A stretch of DNA of 64,000 nucleotides from Piper betle (lineage: Eukaryota; Streptophyta; Magnoliopsida; Piperales; Piperaceae), in the NCBI GenBank assembly GCA_033002965.1, contig JAURVB010012696.1, positions 95,001 to 159,000 of the forward strand, in the 5' to 3' direction. Shown here one piece after another: positions 13,677 through 24,525 of this stretch. The stretch's first letter is position 1. Every line of letters starts with the position of its first letter. A program made the position numbers and the translations under genes. A model generated the notes under the pieces. It was not told the DNA's origin. It saw nothing but the letters and a program-made list of their open reading frames with translations, and made no database searches.

Positions 13677-14033
13677 GCTTACAATTGTTGAAGATCTTAT
13701 CCTAATCATGTACTTCCCCACTAGTGTCTCTGATATGTTTATCTCCATATGTCTATCTTTCCAAAGGTAGCTGCTATCAACTCCACTCAAGTTATCCAAC
13801 CATGCGTGCTTGATCCAGAGGGGGTCTAGATCATAGTGGTGACATGTATGATGGTGATCCAATGCTAAGCCTACACTTATCTATTGCTCTCATAAACACT
13901 AACCGCCTCTCACAAGAAATCACTGATCTAGCCTTGGCAGATCGAGTGATATCTGGTAAACTGTCTAAAGCCACGGTCAAAGGTAGCTTTGCTAATTCTC
14001 GATGTGTTCATGCCTCTGTTTGTTGAGGAGTGG

Positions 14034-14049
14034 CCAACAATATTGTTGG
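14034..14049. repeat. 16-base perfect palindrome in X internal domain
   Basis: CCAACAATATTGTTGG is a perfect inverted repeat. It is also intact at 24139-24154 in a second X copy. In the third copy the same place is interrupted by the Z solo LTR (50696-53581). Confidence 0.8.
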
Positions 14050-14339
14050 AATAGACATACACTAGTTGAAGAGGAGGAGGCGGTGAAGTGTCCATGGGAC
14101 TACAGATCCACCTCGCTACTCATCCTCATCCACTGTTATCTCCTCGAAGTGGAACATCTCAAGTCATCTATCCAAACTTTCATCTATGCTCACAGTACCT
14201 TAGTGGCTCCACTGTCAAAACCACATCCTTCATCCACAATGATTTGTTTGAAGGTCCAAGTTCTCCAAGGTAGACCTTTGACCATGCCTAATCGATCTAT
14301 TGAAGACATTCAGTGGTCCATGTTCATATGTCAGATAAC

Positions 14340-14400
14340 TATGTGAATATATTCATACTCCAAGCTCCCTATGTGAATATATTCATACTCCAAGCTCCCT
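14340..14400. repeat. 30-base direct duplication
   Basis: A 30-base unit beginning TATGTGAATATATTCATACT is present twice in tandem with no differences that I can see, indicating a recent duplication within the X internal domain. Confidence 0.9.
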
Positions 14401-14843
14401 ACTTGTGTTATCTCTTACAACTCTATCTCACAATATACACAATGTCCCAAGGAAGGAGTGATGCGGTGACATGCAAAAGACGAGCAAGTATTACAATGTG
14501 GTTGTCAAAGTTCTAAGTATTTCTAGTCACCATATAACTCAACCTTAAATAACTAAGCATCTGGGCACTCATAAGTCATCTAAATCTCTCACATGGTAAA
14601 AAGAATGATGTACCTCTGAGCTTATCATGACAAACTAGTGAGATCAATGCTGGCATCTACTGAAATCATGATTTCATATCCATTTCATAATTTCTATTAT
14701 TGTAACATGCATTGCTCAGGTCTGACTGAGTAAAATCTGAAATATTATGAAAATACCCAAAGAGATACCTATTGGCTTGGCTAAGGACAACTCCACACAC
14801 TTGGCTCAAAACAAAAGTATTCCATCTTAAAAGACCAAGACAT

Positions 14844-14856
14844 GGCTCTGATACCA
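14844..14856 (-). other. Primer-binding site, initiator-Met tRNA type
   Basis: Minus-strand TGGTATCAGAGCC begins four bases from the LTR end (TGTAACACCCC on the plus strand at 14860). TGGTATCAGAGC is the standard plant primer site complementary to the 3' end of initiator-Met tRNA. It fixes the element's direction as minus and 14860 as the 5' LTR boundary. Confidence 0.9.
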
Positions 14857-14859
14857 ATC

Positions 14860-15571
14860 TGTAACACCCCGATTTTAGTTCACCTATGAACCGAATTAGA
14901 AATGTTATGATTGAGTCGAGTCATGTTTAAAGTTGTCAGTCGGTACGACTCGATCGATGAAATACATCGAAACATTGGTGTCATGAAAATGGAAGACATT
15001 GTTAAACATGCATCAAACACAACAAATATAAATAAAAACAAAAGTAAATAGCTGCGTTGAACTCAAGTGTGTGTAGTGTTTATCTATCCTTCCACCAAAG
15101 TTGACTCAGGATTTGCAAGACCTACATATATTATATGACAAAGTTCTATAACGAGTGTTATTGGTCCAAAAAAGCTTATGAAACTTCAAGATTGCCTTAG
15201 ACTGGGCGGTAAGCAAACATACTTAAGCAATTGCCGGCTCACATGCACAGCTCATAATCATATTCATACATACATACAATGTTTATGCCCTCACACCTTC
15301 CATATCACCCACTACGGTACTCGAGTGGCAAAAGGAATAATTAAGTTAGTGCCACATATTCCGGAAATGTGCTGCAGTACATAGTACCATCATACACCAC
15401 ACTACCTCATGGTTTGAAAGAGTACTAGTGTGATTCATACATATCTCCATACCGCTCACTCTCTTATTCGTGAAATCCGTAAAAAACGCGTACTGATATA
15501 ATAGGCCTGGGAAAGAGGCTTGTATCATATATTTTTCTAGAGCTTCAGTTTGAAAACAAAAAAAGGATCAC
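14860..15571 (-). repeat. Family X LTR (5' LTR of minus-strand element), interrupted
   Basis: Starts at the LTR edge TGTAACACCCCGATTTTAG and matches the terminal ~710 bases of the X LTR. At 15571 it is broken by insertion of element G-A, at a point equivalent to about 490 in the copy at 1-2658 (GGGATCTCATCC). The rest of the LTR does not resume beyond G-A, because G-A's right side is truncated and joined to other repeats. Confidence 0.8.
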
Positions 15572-16733
15572 TGTTCGAATATTTTTAGTGACATGCAAGT
15601 ATACACGGTCGAAACAAGTAATATAATGATAAATTCGAGTATCGTTCCCACAGAGAGATGAATTTCCTTAAATTAATTAAAGAAAATCAAATTAAGAGCA
15701 AAGCAAAAATAATTGACTTAACTAAATCTAAATAATAACTTTAAATAAAAGGAGAAGTTAAAATGATAAAACTCGTTCTAGAGTCGAATTTCCCTTAACA
15801 TGAATTCAATCTTCATCAAATCTTACTCTTATCCTTTATTCCCTAGGATTGTCGATCTAGGATAATTATATGACATGGTGGCTCCCGCTCCTTCATGCTT
15901 CTATTATTTTGCCTCAATTTCTACCTCCCGGTGATAATTGATTAATCAACAAAATAATGCATTAAGATTTGCCTTACAATCGCATACGGTGTTGTGTATC
16001 TTCCGACCACAACGACAAACAAGTCAAAAGACTCGTCGTATGATGAATTATCAATGACTAATCTAATTAATTTCTCCCAAAATCTAATTAAACCTCATGA
16101 TCTAAGATATAGGCGATCAATCTATTCTTAGCATTTAGAACATGATAATTCAAACAATCCGATTGAATAAAAGAGTAAGAGCTTGAAATAAATTCAATTA
16201 AATCATGTTAAGTTCCATTCTTCTCTAGAACGAAATAAAAGACTACTCCATAATAAAAATAGAAAACAAATAAATAAGAAACTAATTTTTATTATGAAAG
16301 AGAAAGATAATTACAAAAACTAAAACTATTGCTTTCACTAAACTCTAAACCAAGAGTTGAGATATGATATCCAAACAACAAATGACCACCCCTTTATATA
16401 GAAGTGGAGATACAAGAATTCGAAAAGGGTGTTCACAAATCGACGTAGTCTAATTAATTATGATGTCCCTTCAAGTTTCCAACTCCTCGACTCCATTGAA
16501 ACACCATAAATTGTAGCCATTGGGTGGGGCCAAGTGTCATGACCATTCAATTCCAAAGCTTAATTTATTCATCTTTTTCTGCATTAAAACACCAAAATTA
16601 AGCATATCTAATAAAATATTAATTAACACAAAAAATAAAGTAAAATATCACTTAATTAATAATATTTATACCCGGGAAGTACAAAATCATATTAAAAACA
16701 TGGGTAAATATTATATATTTTAAACACTTAACA
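15572..16733 (-). repeat. G-A 3' LTR (1162 bp)
   Basis: On the plus strand it runs from TGTTCGAATATTTTTAGTGA to TTTTAAACACTTAACA. Equivalent LTRs are at 33515-34671 and 41493-42642, all with TG...CA ends. Directly beyond it (16734-16746) the minus strand reads AAGTTTGGGGGTG, a typical polypurine tract for Athila/Tat-type elements. Confidence 0.85.
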
Positions 16734-18224
16734 CACCCCCAAACTTAAACTTTTGCGCGTCCCGAGCAAAATATCATAACAAAGAAAATTTTACTACACA
16801 AAAATACTTAGTCCCCATTATGTTCTCATATGATTCTTAATCAAACTATCCAGAGGCAACAAGATGTCAATTAAATCAGAAATTCCCTTTCATCAATCAC
16901 ATCCAAAAGAAAGCTCTGTGTGTGTGTGTGGGATAGTCCATTGGCTTATCATTCTCATCTGCAACCAAGAGAATACAATCAAGCACATGCTTAAATATAT
17001 TTACCTTTTGCTCCCATCTCCACTAATGTAGGTAATGCCAATTAATGGAATCAATAGGCCTTTATAGGTTGTAACGGGGCCAGGGGCTAGGGACCAAAAA
17101 TAGGATAAACAAGATAGAAAAATCAGAGGCTAATATGCACCTTAGAATTAAAAATCCTTTCTAAATCCTGACATACATGTACAACAAATCCCCAAGCAAT
17201 ATGACACAAACTTCCTTAAATGTAGTATCGAGTTGACCCAATATAAGAACTAACTTTGCTTTGATTTTCCATTGACTACCTGTTATTTTTTCTTTTTTCT
17301 TTTCTTTCAAACCAGTGGAAGACTCTTGCTTCATCTTGTATTTACTGGTGGAGGATCATTGCCTCATCTTTTTCTTTTCTTCTTTTTTTCTTTGTTTTTC
17401 TTCTCTTTTTTTTTTTTACAAAGCAAAGTGCCAGGAAAGTCCACACAATCTACTCAATCACCACTCTATAACACGCAATGCCTTCCCCCTATACTACTCA
17501 AAGTTTCATCCTTGTTAGAATTTAGAACGAATTCAAAACACTAGGGTGCTAGGACTCAAGCAGCAAGATATATTTTCAATAAAAAGGCCAAGGCTAAAAT
17601 AAAGGTAATCAAACAAATATGTATAATAAAGGCCATGAAATTGTGTACAGAGGATAATTCATATTAGGTAGGCTTGAAGAAAGGCCCAGACTCATCAAAG
17701 AGAAATGCCTATATCATTTTCCATCAACATGGCAAGCCAAATATTTCGCCTCGAAAGTCGCTAGGGCAAATTCTAAAAGTCATGACCATCATGTACAATC
17801 CTTATTGCAAAACATTCATTGAAATCATCTAAACCAAAGGATTGTGAAAATAATATAAGGTAGAGAACCAACTCTCGACTGCAATCTTTTACTCAGTTCA
17901 TCCCTCATATCAATTAATCAAGTTTTCCCAAGAAAGGTAAGACTAATTCACATGTATCTATCATTGAACCAAGAGACTAAAATACTATTGCATAATAAAA
18001 TTTTTACACTAAACTACACTATATATATATGTATATCTAAATCTAAACATGAGTCAAGCATGAACAATATGCATAAAATTAAGGCATCACCCCCAAACTT
18101 AAACTAAGCATTGTCCTCCATGTTAGAAAAATAAAAGAGAAGAGCAAGAGGACTCCCTCAACCAATAAGTCGGTGGATGATTGTCGTGAATGATGAATTT
18201 GGACTTGACCCATGCTTCATTGAC
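16734..18224 (-). other. G-A non-coding 3' region
   Basis: No coding potential is visible. It contains T-rich runs (about 17285-17420) whose short frames are low-complexity. A second purine tract resembling the one at the LTR (minus strand AAGTTTGGGGGTG) lies near 18088-18100. The whole region is repeated in G-B at 34672-36093, with small indels. Confidence 0.7.
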
Positions 18225-19445
18225 TTTAAATGATCGATCCCCTTGTTCATTCATAATTTCAATTGCACCATGTGGAAAAAACTTTTGTCCAGGAGAAAAT
18301 GACCAGCAACCACATCAGATGCCATGTTTGTCTGCTATAGTCCAAGCAATAGCTGACTTGTGATCTTTTAGTATTCTAATCAGCTTCTCTTTCTGCAATA
18401 TAGTTAGCTCTGAAGATATAATAATAGGAAGAGTGTCATTAAGCCCTAAGAAAGTATACCTAAGATGTTTTGGAAGTTGCTTTAGCTCCAAAATAGGTGG
18501 TACTTCAACTGATGGCAGCAATCTGTGGAATGGTAGATCTAAGGTTTCCACAATTTTGAATTGTTGAGGCAAAATTGGTTGTGAATCTAATACTTTAACC
18601 ATCTCATCCACATCAATATCTTCTTCACAAAGAGAATTTATGGCTTTATGTAATGAATTACTAAACTGATCCCCTTTGCATCCGAGTAAGCTAACCAATG
18701 TATTGAGTTCATGTTCGTTATTTGGTTTTTCATTATTTTCCTTAATTTCATTTGGCTGAAATGGTTCCTGTAAAGTAATACCACTCCGGGTTGTTATAGC
18801 ATTGCAATGCTCTTGACCATCTTTCCTTGGTTGATTCTGGTTGGCTGGGAAGTACACCCTTGGGTCGCTCACTTGGTTCCTTGTTTAATTGCACCATAAC
18901 TTGTTGCATAAACTGTTGTTGTTGTTGTTGCTGATTCTGCATAAATTGTTGCATAGTTTGTTGCATGGAATTGAACATTTGGATCAAATCCGGTTGTTGT
19001 TGTTGTCTGAAAAGAAAGTGAAGGAGGTCGATAATGCTGTGATGGTGGTGGTGGATTATTGGGGACAACAGTCGAGTGTAGAGAATTATTCCATGAAAAA
19101 TTGGGGTTATTGCGCCAGCCCGCATTGTAGGTATTGGAATAGGGATTGTTGTTCATATTAAAGTTGCCTACGTAGTTAACTTGATCTGTTGCACATTGAC
19201 CTGTAAAATGTCCTTGTCCACACCATTCACACCTTGGTTCTACAGCCTTAACATGTCCCTGCATATTAAGATTTTGAACTTGATTAGCTAAAGCACTAAC
19301 CTGAGCAGATAAAGCAGTAAGTGCATCTAATTCTAAAATTCTGGTAGTCCTCCTTAGATGCATGGCTTCTTCTTCTATTAGTTCTTGTGCTCTTCTTCTA
19401 GCAGCACACAAGTTTCTCAAAGTCCTTTCAATCTCTGGATCATAA
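18225..19445 (-). pseudogene. Athila-like gag with remnant of pol (G-A)
   Basis: Reading down the minus strand from about 19445: gag N-terminal motif DPEIERTL, a coiled, Ala/Leu-rich segment, then a zinc knuckle CEWCGQGHFTGQC (CX2CX3HX4C) followed by QVNYVGNFN, as in plant Athila-type gag. Next come a poly-Gln segment (minus strand of about 18880-18990), NAITTRSG (the usual start of the protease region), and LKQLPKHLRYTFLG...AWTIADKHGI, the start of reverse transcriptase. The protease core with its D-T/S-G site is absent. Straight after DKHGI a TGA stop is followed in the same frame by FFPHGAIEI, the last part of integrase. At least two frameshifts also split gag. It cannot make a working polyprotein. 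Confidence 0.75.
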
Positions 19446-19630
19446 GAAAACAAGGGTGACCACACTAATCGATGCATAAACAAATGATAACAAATAAATG
19501 ATAACAAGGAAGAAGACAATGATATAGTTAATTTATTTTTATTTTTTTTCTTTTTCTTTAAATCAGACACTAAAATCTAAAAATAAAAGAAAACACTCAA
19601 AATTCTAATCCTAAATTAACTTAGAAAATT

Positions 19631-19653
19631 CGATCTCCTCGGTAACGGTGCCA
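19631..19653 (-). other. Primer-binding site, Asp tRNA type (G-A)
   Basis: The plus strand CGATCTCCTCGGTAACGGTG followed by CCA closely resembles the 3' end of plant Asp tRNA as I remember it (CGATCCCCGGCAACGGCGCCA). The minus strand is therefore a primer site beginning TGGCACCGTTACCG, six bases from the LTR edge. G-B has a weaker version at 41461-41486. Confidence 0.7.
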
Positions 19654-19659
19654 AAAACT

Positions 19660-19880
19660 TGTTCGAATATTTTTAATGACATGCAAGTATACACGGTCGA
19701 AACAAGTAATATAATGATAAATTCGAGTATCGTTCCCACAGAGAGATAAATTTCCTTAAATTAATTAAAGAAAATCAAATTAAGAGCAAAGCAAAATAAT
19801 TGACTTAACTAAATCTAAATAATAACTTTAAATAAAAGGAGAAGTTAAAATGATAAAACTCGTTCTAGAGTTAAATTTCA
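19660..19880 (-). repeat. G-A 5' LTR, truncated
   Basis: The first 220 plus-strand bases match 15572-15790 almost exactly, then the similarity stops at about 19880 and unrelated W sequence begins. Only the 3' end of the 5' LTR survives, so the promoter part is gone. Confidence 0.85.
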
Positions 19881-21383
19881 ATGAAATAAAGATTTCACCT
19901 TTACCATATTAAATTTAATATTCGGTAAATAAAGTGATTATTTTAATAATGAGTCAGTAAGGTAGAAACTGGGTTATTAAACTATAATCGGGTAAAAATC
20001 ACATACGTTGAACCTAAATAGCATAATGAAAATAAATAAAGTTTGAAACTTTATTGAGTTGAATAATTTAAAATAATTCTATTAGTAATATCTTTGAATT
20101 AGAATAATATAAATTATTTTAAATAATTTAATCGAACAAATTAATTAATTAAATTGCTATGAATAATGATAGCGATTAAAAATTATAACCGTAAACTAAA
20201 TCATCAAGATCGGGGTTAAGTAATTATTACAGCAAAAGGAAAATTAAATACTTGTTTATAAGTTAGTAATTACTTTATCATTAGTGAAGTGTGAATTATG
20301 ATTTAGATAATAAATTTAAAATGTGAAGTATGATTTAAATGATTATATCACATGAATAATTTAATATTTATTATTGTTGAATTTTAATAGTGATATATAT
20401 ATATATATATTAGTCATTTGGTTTCATGCATTGCTACTCGAATAAAATTATACTTATGTATAATTTTGTCTTCTCGTTCTGAGTAGGATCGTTGGTCACA
20501 GCTGTGAGTTTACTTACAAATTATCCAGGTCCATGTAATTATTTAAAATGTTGTATTTTCCCTTCTTGGCAGCCCTGGTCAGCCTTGGCCCAGATTCAAC
20601 CACCATGCACTAGAACGTAATAAGGAATTGACTCAGTCCAACACGGGGCTACACCTTTAAAATTACTATGTGGGAGTCTTGGTCGACTTGAGTATCTGAC
20701 CACCATGCGCTGGAACGCAACCAGGGTTGACTCAATACGGCAAGGCAACACCCCTTGAAAGATTGAATACCTGCCCCCAGGCCGAAAGGGGTGACAGGGC
20801 GCAATGGTGCAAGACGGCTCATTATGCAGTTCTGATACCAAGAGGGTGTGTCAATGGCAAATATTGATAACTACAGGCCATAGGCCACGTAGCGTGTGTA
20901 CGCATGCATGGGATGGTAGCTGGATGGGGTGGCCACCCCCCAGCATATAACGAGCTCAGCATAGGCTCATAACAACTAAAAGACTCTTGAAATGATAATA
21001 GGGACTTTATTGACTTGTTTCATTTAATTATTGGGCTTAGTGGTTTTATCATTAACGCGAAATTGCCTCCGCAGGTGAGCAGCTTTGAACTAAAGAATAG
21101 AAGCGTGGTTGGTGGTTCTTTTACCAACCTAGGTATGGTGAATCGATAATAAATTGGACTTCCTTTTTACCCTCTTGTGTTATAATTGTGGCTATAGGAA
21201 ACAGTCCAAGACTGTGGGACAGTTATTTTATATACTGTCATATGCTATCAGAACATGTTTTATTTTTATGATTTATAAATTCTAGATTTATTTGCAGTAC
21301 TACAATTCATGTTCTAGAATGTTATGTTTACAACAAATTATATTTTTAGGTAACACCTAGTCCAGTTTGGGTGGGTCATTACA
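19881..21383 (+). repeat. Family W repeat, 5' end missing
   Basis: Unclassified LTR-like repeat. The segment 20540-20960 matches 28070-28350, and 20880-20960 matches the reverse complement near 33420-33510. It ends GGGTGGGTCATTACA, consistent with the TATAACAACCCGCCC edge of the minus-strand copy at 33044. The remaining sequence is AT-rich and non-coding. LTR identity is inferred from the TTACA end only. Confidence 0.55.
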
Positions 21384-22418
21384 GTTATAGTCCAATGTGA
21401 ATTTGATTTTAGATCATACGACATGTTAGGTAGCCATTTTATTAGATCCCATTTAACACGGGCCATCAAGATATTTTATTTCCCAGATTAATAACCCTCG
21501 AGGATGAGATCCCTTGAGTTGTTTTCAAACTATGATCCACCACAAGTTGGCTTTGGGCCTATTATACAAATCCTTTCTCAGGCCCATTTATGATTTTAGT
21601 CAGTTTTTATTGAGACAAGAGATGGTGAAACCGACTCGCACGTACCATGAGCGGATGCACGTGCAAGTCACAGTGGACTCTAGATTACTGAGAGGGTGGT
21701 TCCATTGCTCAGGGATCCTGACAACTCCGCACTCTGAGTTTCCTCACACACGGAGAAATGTGGAGGTTTACGGGTACTGTTTCGTATATCACAAGTTCGA
21801 ACATGTGGTTCAAAAGGATACTAATGGCAACTGGTTGAGAGTACTTGGCCTCAGTGCTTATGGCCAAGAGTTATACAGAGTATGTAGAGGACTTTAGTAT
21901 AATGGATTTTTCGACCATGGAATAAAATGAAAATGCCAAGGCATAGACAAGTCAAAATGGGACGTTGTTCATACCAAGGCTTAGGGCCCTTGTTTAGTAT
22001 CCTTATGAGCGATTCTAATGCAGAAGAATATATGATTGATTCTATCTAACATGAGAGACATCTCTCATGTGCAAGTTTGATTATTTAGTTATTTTTGGAC
22101 TAGTAACACTTGTTACTAACATTTTTCATATTATATATGGAAGTCTTGTGGTCCTGAGTCGGTTTTGGTGGGAGGAGAGATAAATGTTACACACACTCAC
22201 ACTTGAGCTCAATGAATTATTTTTGTTTCATAATTTTATTTATATTTGATCTGTTTTAACGCATATTTAGTAATGTCTTCCATTATCAATTTGCCGAGCG
22301 GGTTATTTCAATCGATATTATTGATCGAGTCTTATAGATTAGAAGCTTTAGGCATGACTCGACTCACTCGTAACATTTTTTATTCAGTTCATATGTGAAC
22401 AAAAATCGAAGTGTTACA
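21384..22418 (+). repeat. Family X LTR (subtype X2), 3' part
   Basis: Matches the 3' third of the X solo LTR at 44045-47192, including the CTCGAGGATGAGATCC segment (about 21497) and the terminal AAGTGTTACA. A damaged initiator-Met primer site (TTGCTATCAGGGCC) starts about five bases beyond, so this is a 5' LTR remnant. The 127-codon frame at 21514-21897 is interrupted by stops in the equivalent part of 46300-46680, so I do not annotate it as a gene. Confidence 0.75.
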
Positions 22419-23005
22419 GTTTTGCTATCAGGGCCATTTCTTGGTCGATTGAGATGAAAGAATCATGTTTTGAGCCAAGTGTGTTCAGTTGTCCTTAGCC
22501 AATCCAACTAGTATTTTCTTTTGTCTGGATTTCAGAATTTTGCTTAGTCTAACCTCAGTGGTTTATGTTTTAGTATTTGCAGTCATAGAGAATTTATGAG
22601 ATGTATATGATATCATGATTAAGTAGATGCCAGCATGGATCTCACAAGCATGTCATGATAAGCTTAGAGACTCATGCCAGAGATTTCAACGACTAAAGAG
22701 TGTCCACAAGTTCAGTTAACTGAGGTTGATTTTGATTGTGACCAGGAATACCTTGACCACCAGGGACATTGCAGCACTTGTCCATCCTTTCTCATGCCAC
22801 CAGATCAGTCCTTCCTTCGTGCTACCAGATCAGTCCTTCCTTGGGACTTTGTGTACATTGTGAGACAGAGTTATTAGAGATGACACTTGGAAAGAGTTCG
22901 AATATAAAGACATTGTCAAAGTTACGTGACAAATGAGCTTTGATCACTAAGTACCTAGGCCAGATCCATCAATTTAGTTTGAGGTCCACCTTAGAGAACT
23001 TTGAT

Positions 23006-23929
23006 TGTAACGACCCTGTCCAAAGTGCAACGTAATGGTTTTAAGTCATTTCTTTAAAATGGTTAACCCAAGTTAAAGATCTATAGTCGATTCCCACTTA
23101 TAAACAAGATCTTCTCCCAGTAGGTATTATATGTGGCACTAAGTTGAGGATCACACAATCCACCCACCTTAGGAAATTTCGTCCCCGAAATGCCTATACT
23201 TAGCCCGTTGCTAGCCCCAGCCCACGACCTTTCTGGCCCGTGGCCAATAGCCTAGCCAACGTCCCTAGTCCAGTCCGTTGCTAGCCCCAGCCCACGACCT
23301 TTTTGGCCCGTGACTAGTAGCCTAGCCAACATCCCTAGTCCAGCTTGTGCTAACCCCAGCTCACGACCTTTCGAAACCAGATTGCTCTGATACCACCTGT
23401 AACGACCTGGTCCAAAGTACAACGTAATGGGCCTAAGTCACTTCTTTAAAATGGTTAACCCAAGTTAAAGATATATAGTCTGTTCCCACTTATAAACAAG
23501 ATCTTCTCCCAGTAGGTATTAGATGTGGCACTAAGTTGAGGGATCTCACAATCCACCTACCTTAGGAAATTTCGTCCCCGAAATGCCTATACTTGGCCCG
23601 TTGCTAGCCCTAGCCCACGACCTTTCTGGCCCGTGACCGGTAGCCTAGCCAACGTCCCTAGTCCAGCCCGTTGCTAGCCCCAGCCCACGACCTTTCTGGC
23701 CCATGACCGGCAGCCTAGCCAACCTCCCTAGTCCAGCCCACCATCTAACACGGAACCAAGTTGCTCTGATACCACTTGTAACGACCCGGCCCAAAGTGCA
23801 ACGTAATGGGCCTAAGTCATTTCTTTAAAATGCTTAACCCAAGTTAAAGATCTATAATCTATTCCCACTTATAAACAGGATCTTCTCCTAGTAGGTATTA
23901 GATGTGGGACTAAGTTGAGGGATCTCACA
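23006..23929 (-). mobile_element. TRIM array T1: three LTRs and two internal regions
   Basis: Three direct repeats of about 152 bases (23006-23157, 23398-23550, 23777-23929) begin TGTAACGACC and end CACA. They separate two internal regions of about 240 and 226 bases. Minus-strand primer sites TGGTATCAGAGCAA (from 23382-23396 and 23761-23775) and purine-rich AAGGTGGGTGGATTG next to the other LTR edge show the direction and identify a TRIM. Flanking 5-mers TTGAT (23001-23005) and TTGAC (23930-23934) match at four of five bases. There is no coding capacity. The internal regions also hold a ~71-base tandem duplication (CCCGTTGCTAGCCCCAGCCC core). Confidence 0.85.
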
Positions 23930-24138
23930 TTGACCCTCACACAGATCCTTGTCGATGGAGGCTATAGTTATGCACGCGGAGCCATTAGTGTACTTGGAGC
24001 ATAGATGAGAGTTTTGGTTAGATGACTTGGATGGACCACTTCTAGGTGATAACAGTAGATGAGGATGACTAGCTAGGTTGATCTACAGTCCCATAAACAC
24101 TTCACCGCCTCCCCCTCTTCCACTAGTGTATGTCTGTC

Positions 24139-24154
24139 CCAACAATATTGTTGG
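24139..24154. repeat. 16-base palindrome, second X copy
   Basis: CCAACAATATTGTTGG, identical to 14034-14049. It gives the uninterrupted form of the site occupied by the Z solo LTR near 50696. Confidence 0.8.
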
Positions 24155-24525
24155 CCACTCTTCAACACACAGAGGCATGAACACATTGAGGATGAGAGAG
24201 ATTACCTTTAACCATGGATTTTGATGGTTGACTGAATTTCACTAGATTTGCCAAGGCCAAATCAATAATTGATATTGAGAATCAGCCAGCACTTATAGAA
24301 GGACTCACCCCAGATAGTAGGAGATAAGTGTAGGCTCAACACTAGTTCACCATCGTACATGCACCACCATGATCTAGACCCCTATGAATCAGACATGAAT
24401 GGTTGGACAACCTGAACCGAGCTGATAGCAGCTATGTATGGGAAGATAAACACATGGAAATAAACATGTTAGAGATAGTAGTGGGTTCTCAACGTACATG
24501 ATCAGGATTAGGCCTCAACACTGAC

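Larger units (their letters stand above)
10995..14859 (-). mobile_element. Family X internal domain, non-coding (LARD-like)
   Basis: The 3.87 kb between two minus-strand X LTRs carries the expected priming sites at its two edges: a polypurine tract (AAGGAGGAGAGGT on the minus strand, 11007-10995) beside the 3' LTR and an initiator-Met primer site beside the 5' LTR. No gag, protease, reverse transcriptase or integrase motif is visible in any frame; open frames are under 115 codons and dissimilar between copies. The same sequence recurs at 22419-24808 and 50310-56490. Conserved non-coding internal sequence with long LTRs is the definition of a LARD, a non-autonomous element dependent on other elements' proteins. 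Confidence 0.75.
15572..19880 (-). mobile_element. Element G-A: internally deleted Athila-like Ty3/gypsy retrotransposon
   Basis: Transcribed on the minus strand. In genomic order: 3' LTR (15572-16733), polypurine tract, non-coding 3' region, damaged gag plus pol remnant (18225-19445), short leader, primer site (19631-19653), and the end of the 5' LTR (19660-19880, cut off). It is nested in a family X LTR. Reverse transcriptase, RNase H and nearly all of integrase are missing, so it is non-autonomous. The same deletion is present in G-B (33515-42684). No target-site duplication can be tested because the right end is lost. Confidence 0.8.

Noticed and set aside
14844..14856. tRNA-like GCTCTGATACCA sequences (also at 23382-23396 and 23761-23775)
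   Set aside because: Only the last 12 or so bases match initiator-Met tRNA and each sits beside an LTR edge, so they are primer-binding sites and not tRNA genes.
17272..17544. Hydrophobic small protein (Phe/Leu-rich), also at 35165-35435
   Set aside because: The translation is driven by T-rich low-complexity DNA in the non-coding 3' region of family G, and the two copies differ in frame.
18880..18990. Gln-rich transcription-factor-like segment
   Set aside because: The poly-Gln tract is embedded in the gag remnant in both G copies, between the zinc knuckle and the NAITTRSG segment.
21514..21897. 127-codon open frame
   Set aside because: It lies in an X2 LTR; the equivalent region of 46300-46680 has several stops, and the translation has no known domain.
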